From positions 1-54,299 of the forward strand of contig JANXSX010000159.1 of NCBI GenBank assembly GCA_025356475.1: a stretch of 54,299 nt of DNA. The letters run 5' to 3'. The notes below the pieces were generated by a model. That model was not told where the DNA came from. It ran no database searches and saw only the letters and a list, made by a program, of their open reading frames with translations. The DNA is from Isosphaeraceae bacterium (GTDB taxonomy: Bacteria; Planctomycetota; Planctomycetia; Isosphaerales; Isosphaeraceae). The position numbers and the translations under genes are program-made. Position 1 is the first letter of the stretch. Each line of letters begins with the position of its first letter. Shown here piece by piece: positions 24,268 to 33,568 of this stretch.

Positions 24268-27231
24268 TTAATCGACGAAGGCAAATTCATTCAAGTTGAA
24301 GATCACACGACACGTATTCGTGAGCCCGAATTGACGTGCGTAGGCGACTAATCCCACTTGCTCCGCAGTTGTGGGCGGTCGGGAAATCGCCAGCTCGAAC
24401 CCGAGCCTCACCTGGGCGGCGAGGTCGCCACTCGTCTTGCCGAGCCGTTCTGCAAGTCGCTGCGACATCTCGATCATCAGCCGACTATTGAGCAGCGTGA
24501 GAGCCTGAAGGGCTGTCAAACTTTCATTCCGCTTGTCAACACTCATCGACGGATCTGCGCAATCCAGAGTCGTCAAGAAGGGTTGAGGCTGAGACCTGAC
24601 GATCATCCGATAGATCGACCGCCGTTGAGATTTGGGATCGTTAGGGTCGAATAGCTTGTATTCGTAGTGGGGTGAATGCTCGGGTCGCTCGACCACAAAG
24701 TCCTCAAACCCGGGGCCCCCCATCGTCAAGTCAAGTTTGCCTGCGACAGCGAGGACCGAGTCGCGAAGGGCTTCTGCTTCAAGCTTGCGCCGATTCATTC
24801 TCCAGAGGTACTGGTTTCCTGAATCGATCAGGGCGTTGGCTGGATTAGTCGTCGAGACTTGCCGATAAGTTGAGCTAAGCACAATCCACTTGTGAAGCTG
24901 TTTGATCGATTGGCCACCATCCCGAAACTCGACGGCAAGCCAATCGAGCAACTCTGGGTCGGAGGGTAAGCCACCCATCCGACCGAAGTCGTTCGGTGTA
25001 TCCACGATCCCTCGGCCAAAGTGGTAGTGCCAAATTCGATTGACGATCGACCGCCAGGTCAACGGGTTTCGATCATCGCTGAGCCACACCGCTAACGCCA
25101 GTCTGCGCGCATCTTCAGGAGCATCGTCAGCGAGGGTAAACCGTGAACGAAGCCCGTCTACCAGGGGAATCGCTCCAGGCCCTACCACCTGTTTGGGAGT
25201 TCGAACGTCGCCCCGGTTCAAGAGGTGGATCACTCTCGGTTTGCCACCGTCAGGTCCGGTCCCGCGAAAAGCTCCGCCACCACTGTGGATCGTCCCGGCG
25301 AAGACTTTTGATTGGGCTGGAAGCTCACTAGTCGATTCATCAAGATGCTTGAGTTCGCTGGTCGCTTGATCGAAACGGTGGCGGGCCTGTTCATCAAGCG
25401 ATTCACGAATGATCGTTTGGCGATCAGCCTTCAGCTTGGCAAGCGACTCCCCGACTGCGGCGGGATAGTCGCCATCGACCAGGTTCTCCATACGCCAGCG
25501 AGGAGGAGACTCGATTGTGTCGAGAGCTGTCACCTTCGCCAATTTCGCCACGTTGTCACCGGAGGCGTCGAGGACTTCCAACTCCGCTAGGGCGAAGTTG
25601 TAATCGTTCAACCGAGGAGCGAGCTTGGTGGCTGAGACTCGTACATACCGTGCGTCCTGGCCTGAGATGGTAATTGTCAGGGCTTTGAGTTTCGGGTTGG
25701 CGGCATCCGTTCGGGTCTTGTCGAGAATGGTGCGAACACTCCGGCGGAACTCCGGATCATCAGCCGTCTCAACCTTGAATCGGGTTGGAAAGCCAAAGCC
25801 TTCGCCGATTCCGTTAAACCCATCGTCACAGGCGTGAAGAATCACTTTGTCGATCGGTATCGATCGACCAAGATCGACCTGGACCCACTTCGTCGTCTCG
25901 GCGTCGTCGGCGAGGGCGCTGTGGTAGCCGAACGCTGGTGAGCGAGTCGTCGGAGTAGCAACCTTCGACTTGATTTCGAGGTTGATCGCTGTCAGCCGAT
26001 CACCGTTCGCGAGTTGGGTCAACTCGGCGAGTTCGTGCTGAACCATGGATCGCTGGTGGGCAAGGTGGTCTCGCGAATGAGCCACACGTGGATCTAAGTC
26101 GTAAGACTTATCGGAGCGATCCAGAGCTGCAAAAACAGCCTGGAGGCTGTAGTAATCTTCCTGCGTCACCGGATCGAACTTGTGATCATGACAGCGTGCG
26201 CATTGGACCGTCGTGCTCATGAATGTATTCAGCGTGTTGGCGACCATGTCGTCTCGGTCGAGTGACCGGGCGATCTGGCCGTCGATCTTGGTTTCGGCGA
26301 CTTCCGCATGCCCGATGAAATCCCAGGGACCTGCGGCAATGAATCCAAGTCCTTCAATGCCGTCACGTGTATTTGCAAAGAGTGCGTCGCCGGCGACCTG
26401 TTCCTGAACGAAGCGCCGGTAGGGCTTATCTTCATTCAACGAACGAACCACGTAGTCGCGATACGGCCAAGCATTGGGCCTGGGCTTATCCTTGTCATAC
26501 CCATGCGTGTCGGCATAGCGAACCACGTCAAGCCAATGACGCCCCCAGCGCTCGCCGTAGCGTGGGCTCGCTAGCAACTGATCGACCAACGCTTCATAAG
26601 CATTCACATTTTGGTCATCAACGAAGGCCTTCACCTCTTCAGGCGACGGGGGTAGCCCGGTGAGGTCATAGGTAACTCGCCTGATCATGACGCGTCGATC
26701 GGCTTCCACAGAAGGCGTCAGACCCTTCGACCTGAGTTTGGAGAGAATGAATGCGTCGATCGGAGTTCTCACCCTCGCCTTATCTTCTCGAGTAAGCACG
26801 GGGATTGTGGGCTTTTCCAATTTGCGAAGCGACCACCAGATCTCGCGTTTGGGAGTACCCGTCGGAGTGTCGCGAGGGTCTGGAGCTCCGAGTTCGACCC
26901 AGCGTCGGAAGTCAGCGACCAAACTCTCGGGAAGCTTTCCCTGCGGTGGCATCGCCTTGACTTCGCCGCTCCGCGCGATTGCTTCGAGGAGAGGACTCTC
27001 CTCAACGTCGCCCGGAACGATTGCAGGGCCCGAGTGACCCCCAGTTCGAACCCCAGCACGGCTATCGAGGCTCAAGCCCCCCTTGGGTTTAGCCTGATCC
27101 GACGCATGACACCGGAGGCAGTGTTCAGCCAACGCGGGGGCAATCTTGGCGTGAAAGAGATTGAGCCCCTCATCCGCTGTTGAGGGTGCTACCAAGACAA
27201 TGCAGGGAATTAGCCAATGAGGGCGAAGCAT
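24268..27231 (-). CDS. Planctomycete cytochrome (PSCyt1), DUF1549, discoidin and DUF1553 protein
   Basis: This 987-residue exported protein has a signal peptide (LIPCIVLVAPSTA). A c-type heme motif CLRCH lies at residues 38-42 inside the PSCyt1 domain, with MPPQGKL as possible distal ligand region. DUF1549 (PSCyt2) covers about 150-360, with PIDAFILSKLRSKGL and CARCHDHKFDP, a second CxxCH. An F5/8-type C (discoidin-like) domain lies at about 420-540 (PIDKVILHACDDGFNG, DARYVRVSATKL). DUF1553 (PSD1) covers the C-terminal 400 residues (NRIWHYHFGRGIVDTPNDFG). It is followed directly by the DUF1501 gene. Heme binding is inferred from motifs. The middle discoidin domain may bind sugar. Confidence 0.95.
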   Translation of the reverse strand: MLRPHWLIPCIVLVAPSTADEGLNLFHAKIAPALAEHCLRCHASDQAKPKGGLSLDSRAGVRTGGHSGPAIVPGDVEESPLLEAIARSGEVKAMPPQGKLPESLVADFRRWVELGAPDPRDTPTGTPKREIWWSLRKLEKPTIPVLTREDKARVRTPIDAFILSKLRSKGLTPSVEADRRVMIRRVTYDLTGLPPSPEEVKAFVDDQNVNAYEALVDQLLASPRYGERWGRHWLDVVRYADTHGYDKDKPRPNAWPYRDYVVRSLNEDKPYRRFVQEQVAGDALFANTRDGIEGLGFIAAGPWDFIGHAEVAETKIDGQIARSLDRDDMVANTLNTFMSTTVQCARCHDHKFDPVTQEDYYSLQAVFAALDRSDKSYDLDPRVAHSRDHLAHQRSMVQHELAELTQLANGDRLTAINLEIKSKVATPTTRSPAFGYHSALADDAETTKWVQVDLGRSIPIDKVILHACDDGFNGIGEGFGFPTRFKVETADDPEFRRSVRTILDKTRTDAANPKLKALTITISGQDARYVRVSATKLAPRLNDYNFALAELEVLDASGDNVAKLAKVTALDTIESPPRWRMENLVDGDYPAAVGESLAKLKADRQTIIRESLDEQARHRFDQATSELKHLDESTSELPAQSKVFAGTIHSGGGAFRGTGPDGGKPRVIHLLNRGDVRTPKQVVGPGAIPLVDGLRSRFTLADDAPEDARRLALAVWLSDDRNPLTWRSIVNRIWHYHFGRGIVDTPNDFGRMGGLPSDPELLDWLAVEFRDGGQSIKQLHKWIVLSSTYRQVSTTNPANALIDSGNQYLWRMNRRKLEAEALRDSVLAVAGKLDLTMGGPGFEDFVVERPEHSPHYEYKLFDPNDPKSQRRSIYRMIVRSQPQPFLTTLDCADPSMSVDKRNESLTALQALTLLNSRLMIEMSQRLAERLGKTSGDLAAQVRLGFELAISRPPTTAEQVGLVAYARQFGLTNTCRVIFNLNEFAFVD

Positions 27232-27422
27232 TCAAGGCCTCCTGGCCAGTCATTTAGACCATTGTTTCATAATAATTCAATGCCGACTGAATGCATACAT
27301 CCGGTCACTCGGCCTTGATTGACAGAGGAGTCTGTTCTGGCGGAGAATCAAATGACCAAAAATGATATTCGGACCGAGCTCTCTCCCTGCTCCGAGATCG
27401 GCTATGCCGAGAAAGTACGAGG

Positions 27423-28730
27423 ATGGCAACACGCGACCATCGAACAGCCACGAGGCGAACCTTCTTGCAGACCGCCGCCGGAGTCGGGCTAGCGACTGGG
27501 TTTCCAACGATCATCCCGTCGAGTGCCCTGGGGCGAGACGGGGCCATCGCGCCTAGCGAGCGCGTCCGAATCGGCCAGATCGGGGTCGGCAACCAAGGCC
27601 GGGGCAACTTGAAAGCCCTGCTCAAAGAAACCGTCGCCGTCTGCGAGGTCGATAAGACAAGGCTTGACGAGGCCCAGAAGACGGTCGAGACCGCCAACGG
27701 CATCAGATGTCCGGCGTTCGGTGATTATCGCCGTATGCTCGATCGAAAGGACATCGACGCAGTGGTCATCACCGTGCCCGATCACTGGCACGCGCTTCTG
27801 ACCATCGATGCGTGTGCCGCCGGCAAGGACGTCTATTGCGAGAAACCGTTGAGCCTCACTGTGGTTGAAGGCCGGGCGATGGTTAACGCCGCCCGACACT
27901 TTGGTCGGATGGTCCAGACCGGCAGCCAGCAACGGTCCGACGACAAGTTCCGCATGGCCTGCGAGTTGGTGCGGAACGGCTACCTTGGCAAGATCAAAAC
28001 GATTAAGGTCGGCATTCCTGGCAACAATTTCAGGGGCCCCGCCGTCGCCGACAGCACAGCGCCCCCCGAGCTCGATTACGACTTCTGGCTCGGGCCGGCT
28101 CCCAAGAAGCCGTATAACGAGAAGCACGTCCACTACAACTTCCGATTCTTCTGGGACTATTCGGGGGGTCAGATGACCAACTTCGGGGCCCACCACCTCG
28201 ACATTGCCCAGTGGGCGCTCGGGCGTGATGATAGCGGCCCCATCAAAATCGAGGGGCGTGCCCGTTACAATTCAGGAGTCGACTACGAAGTACCCGATTG
28301 GTGCGAGGTTGACTACACCTACGACGATGGTGTCGTCATCCACTGTGGCCAGGATCATAAGGGGGGAGTGACCTTTGAGGGAGAGAAGGGGAGCTTGTTT
28401 GTCACGAGAGGGAAAATCGAATCCACCCCTGGTGACATCATCAAGCAGGTCCTGAAAGATTCAGATACGCATCTCATGGTCAGTAAGAATCATCATCAAA
28501 ACTGGCTTGAGTCGATCAAGACTCGCAAATTGCCAATCTGTGATGTTGCGATTGGTCACCGGTCGGCAACGGTCTGCCACCTCGGCAATATCGCACTTCG
28601 GATGGGTCGGACGCTGAACTGGGACCCTGTCCACGAGAAGTTCGTGGGCGATTCCGACGCCACCAAGCTCCTCTCCAAGCCCTATCGCGAGCCCTGGCAC
28701 TTGCCCGACGGCACCGGTGCCCATTCGTAA
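27423..28730 (+). CDS. Tat-exported Gfo/Idh/MocA-family oxidoreductase
   Basis: This 435-residue protein starts with a twin-arginine signal (TATRRTFLQTAAG, R11 R12). The Rossmann loop is IGQIGVGNQGRGN, the conserved DVYCEKPLSLTV follows, and the C-terminal domain has NFRFFWDYSGGQMTNFGAHHLDIAQWALG, with the usual His residues of the active site. It differs clearly from the other oxidoreductase at 16035-17405 and is a separate subfamily. It is divergent from the DUF1549/DUF1501 operon with about 190 bases between starts. Substrate is probably a sugar or cyclitol; this is inferred from family. Confidence 0.94.
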   Translation: MATRDHRTATRRTFLQTAAGVGLATGFPTIIPSSALGRDGAIAPSERVRIGQIGVGNQGRGNLKALLKETVAVCEVDKTRLDEAQKTVETANGIRCPAFGDYRRMLDRKDIDAVVITVPDHWHALLTIDACAAGKDVYCEKPLSLTVVEGRAMVNAARHFGRMVQTGSQQRSDDKFRMACELVRNGYLGKIKTIKVGIPGNNFRGPAVADSTAPPELDYDFWLGPAPKKPYNEKHVHYNFRFFWDYSGGQMTNFGAHHLDIAQWALGRDDSGPIKIEGRARYNSGVDYEVPDWCEVDYTYDDGVVIHCGQDHKGGVTFEGEKGSLFVTRGKIESTPGDIIKQVLKDSDTHLMVSKNHHQNWLESIKTRKLPICDVAIGHRSATVCHLGNIALRMGRTLNWDPVHEKFVGDSDATKLLSKPYREPWHLPDGTGAHS

Positions 28731-28912
28731 CACGGTTTCCAGCCCCTTCGGCCCCGGGACGAGATCCGGGGTGAGGGGTCTCCAAGGTTACCTGGATTGG
28801 TGGATCACACGACTTCGCCCGAATGGGGAGCGCACACAGAATTTTGGAAGGTTTCACTCCTCAGCAGGCATAACAACATAGAGCCGACCGTTGCTGAGGA
28901 GGTGCGAAGCAC

Positions 28913-30373
28913 GTGATCATCACACCATCGACCAATTCTAGGAAGGATCTCTCGACACTCTTCAGCATTGGGGCCATCGGCCTTCTCTCTGACGCCGAAT
29001 TGTTGGCTCGATTCACAGCGGGAGCAGGTGACGCCGGCTCCGAGGCGGCCTTTGAGGCGATCGTTGCCAGGCATGGCGCGATGGTTCTTGGGGTCTGTCG
29101 ACGGATCTTGCGTGATACCCATGCCGCGAATGATGCCTTCCAAGCCACCTTCTTGGTCTTGGCTCGCAAGGCTTCCGCAATCCGCGTCGAGGATTCCCTG
29201 GGGCGTTGGTTGTACGAAGTCACGATCCGGGTTGCCCGACGAGCCAGGTCGACTGCGATCGTGGAGCGTGCTCGGGTCCAACCACTGAGCAGACTCGACC
29301 CTGTCGCTCACGATAGGTCGTTCCAACGCCACGAGAACGACGATCTTCGGTTCGTGATCGATGAGGAGATTGCCCGCTTGCCCGACCGATATCGGTCGGC
29401 GGTCCTACTCTGCTACCTGGAAGGTCTCACCCAGGAGCAGGCTTCGATCCGGCTAGGCTGTCCGATCGGTACGGTCCAGAGCCGCCTGCATCGAGCTCGC
29501 GAGCGTTTGCGTTGTCGACTCACCAGACGCGGCCTGGCTCCGGCAATCTGGACTTCGGCGATGTTGGCAACAGCAACCTCCCGAGCGGAAGTGCCCTCGC
29601 CGCTGGTGGCTTCGACCAACGCAATGGCTGTCGCAATACTGCGCGGGGTGCTCGCCGGGATCGTCCCCGCGCCGGTATCCGCCTTAGTCGCATATACACT
29701 TCGAGGGATGATCATGACAAAGGGATTGTGGGCAGGGATAATACTCGTCGCGGTCGGCCTCTCCGCAACGGGAGCGGGAGTCCTGGCCGGTGGTAGTGGT
29801 AGTGGTAGTGGTGGTGGTGAGGAGCCCAAGAAGCCTCCCCTCAAGTCAACCTTGGCAGCGGAGCCTGAGTCCAAGTTGTCGATTGCTGAACAATTCGCCG
29901 TGATCCGGGCCGAATTCGACGCCAAAGAAGAGGCGATGTGGGCGGCTATGAAGAAGGTCGAAGACCAATCCCAGCAGAATACACTGTATGGAGAAATGGC
30001 TCCCGACAAGGTGGCATATTGTCGCCGGATGATCGACCTGGCCTTCTTACTTCCCACAGATCCTGGGTCACGTGATGCTCTGATCTGGGTTGTAAACAAC
30101 CCGGGGATGTCCGACGTGGGTCCCTATGGCGATGAGTTCGCACGGGCAGCATCAATGTTGGTTCGGCATCACGGCGACGACCCCGAGGCCATTCGTGTCG
30201 GGCTTGTGATGGACAACGATGCGACGTTCCATCGCGATGCCTTGCTCCAGGGTTTCTATGCCTCAGCGAAGAGCGTCGAGTCGAAGGGGTTGGCCAGGTT
30301 GGCTCTTGCCATGTATCTGAAGAGCAAACCCATGACGTCTTCTGGCTCGGGCAAGGACTTGGCGCGAAAATAG
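28913..30373 (+). CDS. ECF sigma factor fused to a membrane anchor and outer domain
   Basis: This 486-residue protein is a planctomycete ECF sigma factor of the type with a C-terminal membrane part (ECF01-Gob-like). Region 2 is at about 50-95 (VLGVCRRILRDTHAANDAFQATFL). Region 4 has LPDRYRSAVLLCYLEGLTQEQA and the HTH CPIGTVQSRLHRARERL. One hydrophobic helix (GLWAGIILVAVGLSATGAGV) near residue 275 is followed by a Gly/Ser run encoded by GGTAGT repeats. The last 180 residues would lie outside the cytoplasm. GTG 28913 has GGAGG ten bases upstream. The frame stops at TAG 30371-30373, but coding-like sequence continues in the same frame (next entry). The fused design suggests direct control by an envelope signal. 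Confidence 0.9.
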   Translation: MIITPSTNSRKDLSTLFSIGAIGLLSDAELLARFTAGAGDAGSEAAFEAIVARHGAMVLGVCRRILRDTHAANDAFQATFLVLARKASAIRVEDSLGRWLYEVTIRVARRARSTAIVERARVQPLSRLDPVAHDRSFQRHENDDLRFVIDEEIARLPDRYRSAVLLCYLEGLTQEQASIRLGCPIGTVQSRLHRARERLRCRLTRRGLAPAIWTSAMLATATSRAEVPSPLVASTNAMAVAILRGVLAGIVPAPVSALVAYTLRGMIMTKGLWAGIILVAVGLSATGAGVLAGGSGSGSGGGEEPKKPPLKSTLAAEPESKLSIAEQFAVIRAEFDAKEEAMWAAMKKVEDQSQQNTLYGEMAPDKVAYCRRMIDLAFLLPTDPGSRDALIWVVNNPGMSDVGPYGDEFARAASMLVRHHGDDPEAIRVGLVMDNDATFHRDALLQGFYASAKSVESKGLARLALAMYLKSKPMTSSGSGKDLARK

Positions 30374-30505
30374 AACATCTACCATGGTGTGATCAGCGAC
30401 GATGGCAAAGCGAACCTCCGAGGCCATCTTGTGATGGGCGCGAGCCTCGACAAGCTGGTGGATGAGCTGCTCGCAGAACTTGAGGTGCCCGATAAGGCCA
30501 AGTGA
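30374..30505 (+). pseudogene. In-frame continuation of the ECF sigma gene past its TAG
   Basis: After the TAG the same frame runs for 43 codons to TGA at 30503-30505: NIYHGVISDDGKANL, then GHLVMGASLDKLVDELLAEL. Codons and composition look like a real protein end with a C-terminal amphipathic helix. No start codon or ribosome binding site serves this part alone. The simplest reading is that the outer domain once ended here and the TAG is recent, or is a sequence error. Confidence 0.5.
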
Positions 30506-30641
30506 ATCGGGATGCGTCCAACAGTTTCGAGCGGGTCTCGAAATAGTCCCCCTTTCGCCGGCTGGAAGGCCTCTCAGCCTCCCACCGGCATCAATGGGTC
30601 ATCGACCAAAGGCAGAGGAGCCCTTTCGCAGACCTCAAAGA

Positions 30642-31346
30642 TTACTTTGATTCTTTGATCTTGATATTCTTAAAGCGCACTTCCATCGGCTCCGACTTAT
30701 CCTTAACCCCGTGCACTTGCAGCGCGATAAAGCCCTTTGGAGTCATGCTATCCTTCAGGTCTGCGGCGGGAACACCGTTCAGTGAGGTCTTGATCGAGTC
30801 GCCCTTGCACTCGATGCGGAGTGTGTTCCAATCGTTGTGTTTGAAAGCCTTGCGGGCGGCCTCGTTTGCCTTGAGGTCATTCAACCAACCTCGACGGCTC
30901 TCGTCGTAGATGCCGGCCGTCCAGGCTCGCTCCGAAGGGTCGATCTCGACCTGATATCCATGGACTCGACCAGCGGGGATCTTGATCGTCTTGCCATCAA
31001 CGTCGATGGTTTTCGCTTCGTCAAAGGCATGGCTGCGGATCTGGACACCCGAGTTCAAGCCATCGTGCACCTTGAATTCAAGTTCGAGAGTGAAGTCGCC
31101 GTAATCCTTGGAGGTGCAGAGAAACGAGTTCCCAGTGTTTGGGACTGAGCTTCCGACGATCACACCCTCTTCGATTCGATACTTAGCAGCGCCCCCCTTC
31201 TGGACCCAGCCATCAAGGTCCTTACCATTGAATAGTTTCAGCCACCCTTCTTCTTGGGCAGAGGATGAAGCAGGAAGGATGAGGAGGCTGAAGCCTAAGG
31301 TCAGTGCCAATGAGAGCAGTCGACGGCGAGGGGAGAGGTCATGCAT
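30642..31346 (-). CDS. Exported DUF1080 (3-keto-disaccharide hydrolase-like) protein
   Basis: This 234-residue protein starts at ATG 31346 with AAGGAG six bases upstream. Its signal peptide is RRRLLSLALTLGFSLLILPASSSAQ. The concanavalin-like DUF1080 domain follows, with WLKLFNGKDLDGWV near the start, GDFTLELEFKVHDGLNSGVQIRS and GYQVEIDPSERAWTAGIYDESRRGWL in the middle, and KTSLNGVPAADLKD near the end. Family members hydrolyse 3-keto-glycosides or bind glycans, and are very common in planctomycetes. It could act with the oxidoreductases in this window, which may make 3-keto sugars; that link is inference. Confidence 0.93.
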   Translation of the reverse strand: MHDLSPRRRLLSLALTLGFSLLILPASSSAQEEGWLKLFNGKDLDGWVQKGGAAKYRIEEGVIVGSSVPNTGNSFLCTSKDYGDFTLELEFKVHDGLNSGVQIRSHAFDEAKTIDVDGKTIKIPAGRVHGYQVEIDPSERAWTAGIYDESRRGWLNDLKANEAARKAFKHNDWNTLRIECKGDSIKTSLNGVPAADLKDSMTPKGFIALQVHGVKDKSEPMEVRFKNIKIKESK

Positions 31347-31422
31347 GAGTAGCTCCTTCACGATTGGGGTCAACGAAGTGATTGACCGCTCGGAACGAGT
31401 GTGACATGACTCAAACCTCTAC

Positions 31423-31983
31423 TCAAGCAACGGCTTCATGCTCGGAGCTAAGTTGTTGCGTGACGGGAGCGATCTCGCTCGTTCTATGGTCAGGCCGAAG
31501 GGCCAAAACCATGAGTAAGAGGGCCCCTGAGATGAGCATGTTGTCGGCGAAGTTGAAGATCGCGCACTCGAAATGGATCGGATCGATATGGAAATACGCG
31601 AAGTCGCGGACATAGCCGAGAGACAGCCGGTCGTAACAATTTCCCAAAGCCCCGGCCATGATCAAAGCGAGCGCGATCGTCAGCCAACGATCTGCTGCAG
31701 CCCCTTTGACAAACAGCCAGTAAAGGATTGCCAAGGCGGCAACGATCGACAGCCCGGCGAAGAGCTGGGCACTGTAAGGGTAGTCTCGACCGAACCCCCA
31801 GAGTGCCCCCTTGTTGTGGCTGGTCCGAAGTTCGAGGACGTTGCTGATCAGAACCTTAGCCGGCGAGCCGGGCTCGCCAACCGTCTCGAAAATCGCCTTC
31901 TTGGCGGAGAGATCAAACATCGCCCCACCCAGTGCGATCACCCAGAACAGGATCCAGCGGCTCACTGGCACGGGCGGCCTCAT
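31423..31983 (-). CDS. lspA: Lipoprotein signal peptidase II
   Basis: LspA removes the signal peptide of lipoproteins after lipid is attached to the Cys. The start ATG 31983 overlaps the stop of the preceding TraR/DksA-like gene as ATGA, giving 186 residues. Conserved residues are in place: D24 and K28 (FDLSAKKAIF), N57 and G59 (SHNKGALWGF), N115, D118 and R119 (GNCYDRLSLGYV), D127 in VRDF, and D147 in FNFADNML. D127 and D147 are the catalytic pair. Four membrane helices fit the family. It is an inner-membrane enzyme. Confidence 0.96.
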   Translation of the reverse strand: MRPPVPVSRWILFWVIALGGAMFDLSAKKAIFETVGEPGSPAKVLISNVLELRTSHNKGALWGFGRDYPYSAQLFAGLSIVAALAILYWLFVKGAAADRWLTIALALIMAGALGNCYDRLSLGYVRDFAYFHIDPIHFECAIFNFADNMLISGALLLMVLALRPDHRTSEIAPVTQQLSSEHEAVA

Positions 31984-32366
31984 GCGTGCTTCTCCATCTC
32001 GCGGGCACACTCGATACAGCACCGCGCGTAGGGGAGGGCCTGAAGCCTCGGCTTGGCGATCGGTCCCTTACATTCTTGGCACTGACCGTAAATTCCCGCG
32101 TCGATCCGGTGCATGGCTTCGCTGATTTGCGCCAGTGTCTCTTGCTCATTCTCGATCAGGCTGAGCATGAACTCTTGGTCATAATTCTCGGTTCCCACGT
32201 CGGCAACGGCTGCTGAGACGTTCGAGAGGTTGCTCGAACCTTCCTCTCCATCGCGCTGGAACGCCTCGTCCGTGAGCTGGTCGAGGTCGCCGCGGAGCCG
32301 GGCTCTGAGCCCCTCAAGTGTCTTCCGGTAATCCTCAATCTCGTCAGGCTTCATCGCACTGGCCAT
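31980..32366 (-). CDS. TraR/DksA-type zinc-finger protein
   Basis: This 128-residue protein has a helical coiled N-terminus (YRKTLEGLRARLRGDLDQL), an acidic stretch and a C-terminal C4 zinc finger: YGQCQECKGPIAKPRLQALPYARCCIEC. The conserved YGxCxxCxxxIxxxRLxAxPxAxxCxxC pattern matches the TraR/DksA family, which binds the RNA polymerase secondary channel; many planctomycete members are uncharacterised. The Asp pair at the tip of DksA is not evident, so strict DksA function is doubtful. Its stop overlaps the lspA start by four bases, so the two are translationally coupled. Confidence 0.9.
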   Translation of the reverse strand: MASAMKPDEIEDYRKTLEGLRARLRGDLDQLTDEAFQRDGEEGSSNLSNVSAAVADVGTENYDQEFMLSLIENEQETLAQISEAMHRIDAGIYGQCQECKGPIAKPRLQALPYARCCIECAREMEKHA

Positions 32367-32566
32367 GGTCGCACCCCGTTACCCACATCCGCCGACCGCG
32401 ATCGGTCGAAGACCTCCAGCGTACAATGGCTTGACCGGGCTGGCCACCCCGATCTTCCATGACGACCCCTCATTCCTTCGGTGAGGACGACGCAATTTGG
32501 CGGATCGGGGTTTCTCGGGTAAGTTTAGGGGATCAAATCGACCTAACTCCCAGGACCGCGACTCCC

Positions 32567-33568
32567 ATGTCCGACCAACCCAAGACGATCTTCCTGACTG
32601 GCGCGACTGGCCTCGTGGGGAGTCACGTCGTCGAAGCCGCCCTGAAGCGTGGTCATACCGTCCGAGCCCTCGTTCGGCCGAGCAGTGATACCAGATGGCT
32701 CGATCAGTGGGTCGTCACTAAGGTCCCCGGCGATCTTGAAGATGTCGAGGCCCTTCGCAAGGGGGTGGACGGGGCCGATTGGGTGCTCAACTGCGCGGCG
32801 AAAGTTGGGGATTGGGGGACCTTGGAAGAGTTTCGGAAACTCAATGTCAGTGCCCTCAAGCTCCTGCTGGATACGGCGAGCGACGCCAAGGTTGGTCGGT
32901 TTGTCCATGTCAGCTCGCTCGGTGTTTATGAAGCACGAGACCACTTTGGAACTGACGAGACGACTCCTCCTGCGGCGACTTCGCTCGATCCCTATACCCG
33001 GTCGAAGACTGAGGCCGAGGCTCTGGCCCTGAGCTACGTCAAGGATCGTGGGCTTCCCCTCTCGGTCGTCCGCCCTGGGTTTATCTATGGCGAGCGCGAT
33101 CGGACGGTCCTCCCCAAGCTGATCACGAACCTCAAAAACGGTCGTTTCACGTATTTCGGGTCGGGGGACCAAGCTCTGAACTGCATTTATGTCAAGAATC
33201 TCGTCTCGGCGATTTTCTTGGCCGCCGAAGTTCCCGAAGCGATCGGCGAAGTCTTCAACGTCACCGATGGCCAACGTGTCAGCAAACGCGAGTTTGTCGC
33301 GCAGGTCGCCAAGCTCGCGGGTGTGAAGCCTCCCACGAGAAGGATCCCGCTCTGGCTGGCCTGGACCATGGCGGTTCTGCTCGAACGTCGAGCCAAACGC
33401 CTCAAGTCGGATACCCCCCCCTTGGTGAACAAGGCTCGGTACAAATTCCTGGGCCTGAATCTCGATTACTCGATTGAGAAGGCCCGCAAGATCCTCGGTT
33501 ACGTTCCTCCATTCACGACCGAGCAGGGCCTGATCGCTGCAATGGCCGATCTCCAAACCAAGCCGTAG
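32567..33568 (+). CDS. SDR-family NAD(P)-dependent epimerase/dehydratase
   Basis: This 333-residue protein starts at ATG 32567; the frame extends upstream to 32459 with poor fit. The nucleotide loop is FLTGATGLVGSHVVEAAL. The catalytic Ser region is VHVSSLGVYE, and YTRSKTEAEAL carries the Tyr-Lys pair (YxxxK). VVRPGFIYGERD follows. The C-terminal domain, with FNVTDGQRVSKREF and RRIPLWLAWTMAVLLER, resembles 3-beta-hydroxysteroid dehydrogenase/dihydroflavonol-reductase-like extended SDRs. It acts in the cytoplasm. Substrate is unknown: a sugar nucleotide, hopanoid or isoprenoid is possible. Confidence 0.9.
   Translation: MSDQPKTIFLTGATGLVGSHVVEAALKRGHTVRALVRPSSDTRWLDQWVVTKVPGDLEDVEALRKGVDGADWVLNCAAKVGDWGTLEEFRKLNVSALKLLLDTASDAKVGRFVHVSSLGVYEARDHFGTDETTPPAATSLDPYTRSKTEAEALALSYVKDRGLPLSVVRPGFIYGERDRTVLPKLITNLKNGRFTYFGSGDQALNCIYVKNLVSAIFLAAEVPEAIGEVFNVTDGQRVSKREFVAQVAKLAGVKPPTRRIPLWLAWTMAVLLERRAKRLKSDTPPLVNKARYKFLGLNLDYSIEKARKILGYVPPFTTEQGLIAAMADLQTKP

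Noticed and set aside
28731-28912. GC-rich hairpin-like stretch CCCCGG...CCGGGG before the ECF sigma gene
   Set aside because: The stem is short with a bulge and has no T-run. It is not a convincing terminator of the oxidoreductase gene.
29799-29820. GGTAGT tandem repeat
   Set aside because: It encodes the Gly/Ser linker after the membrane helix of the ECF sigma protein. It is a low-complexity coding repeat, not a mobile or regulatory repeat.
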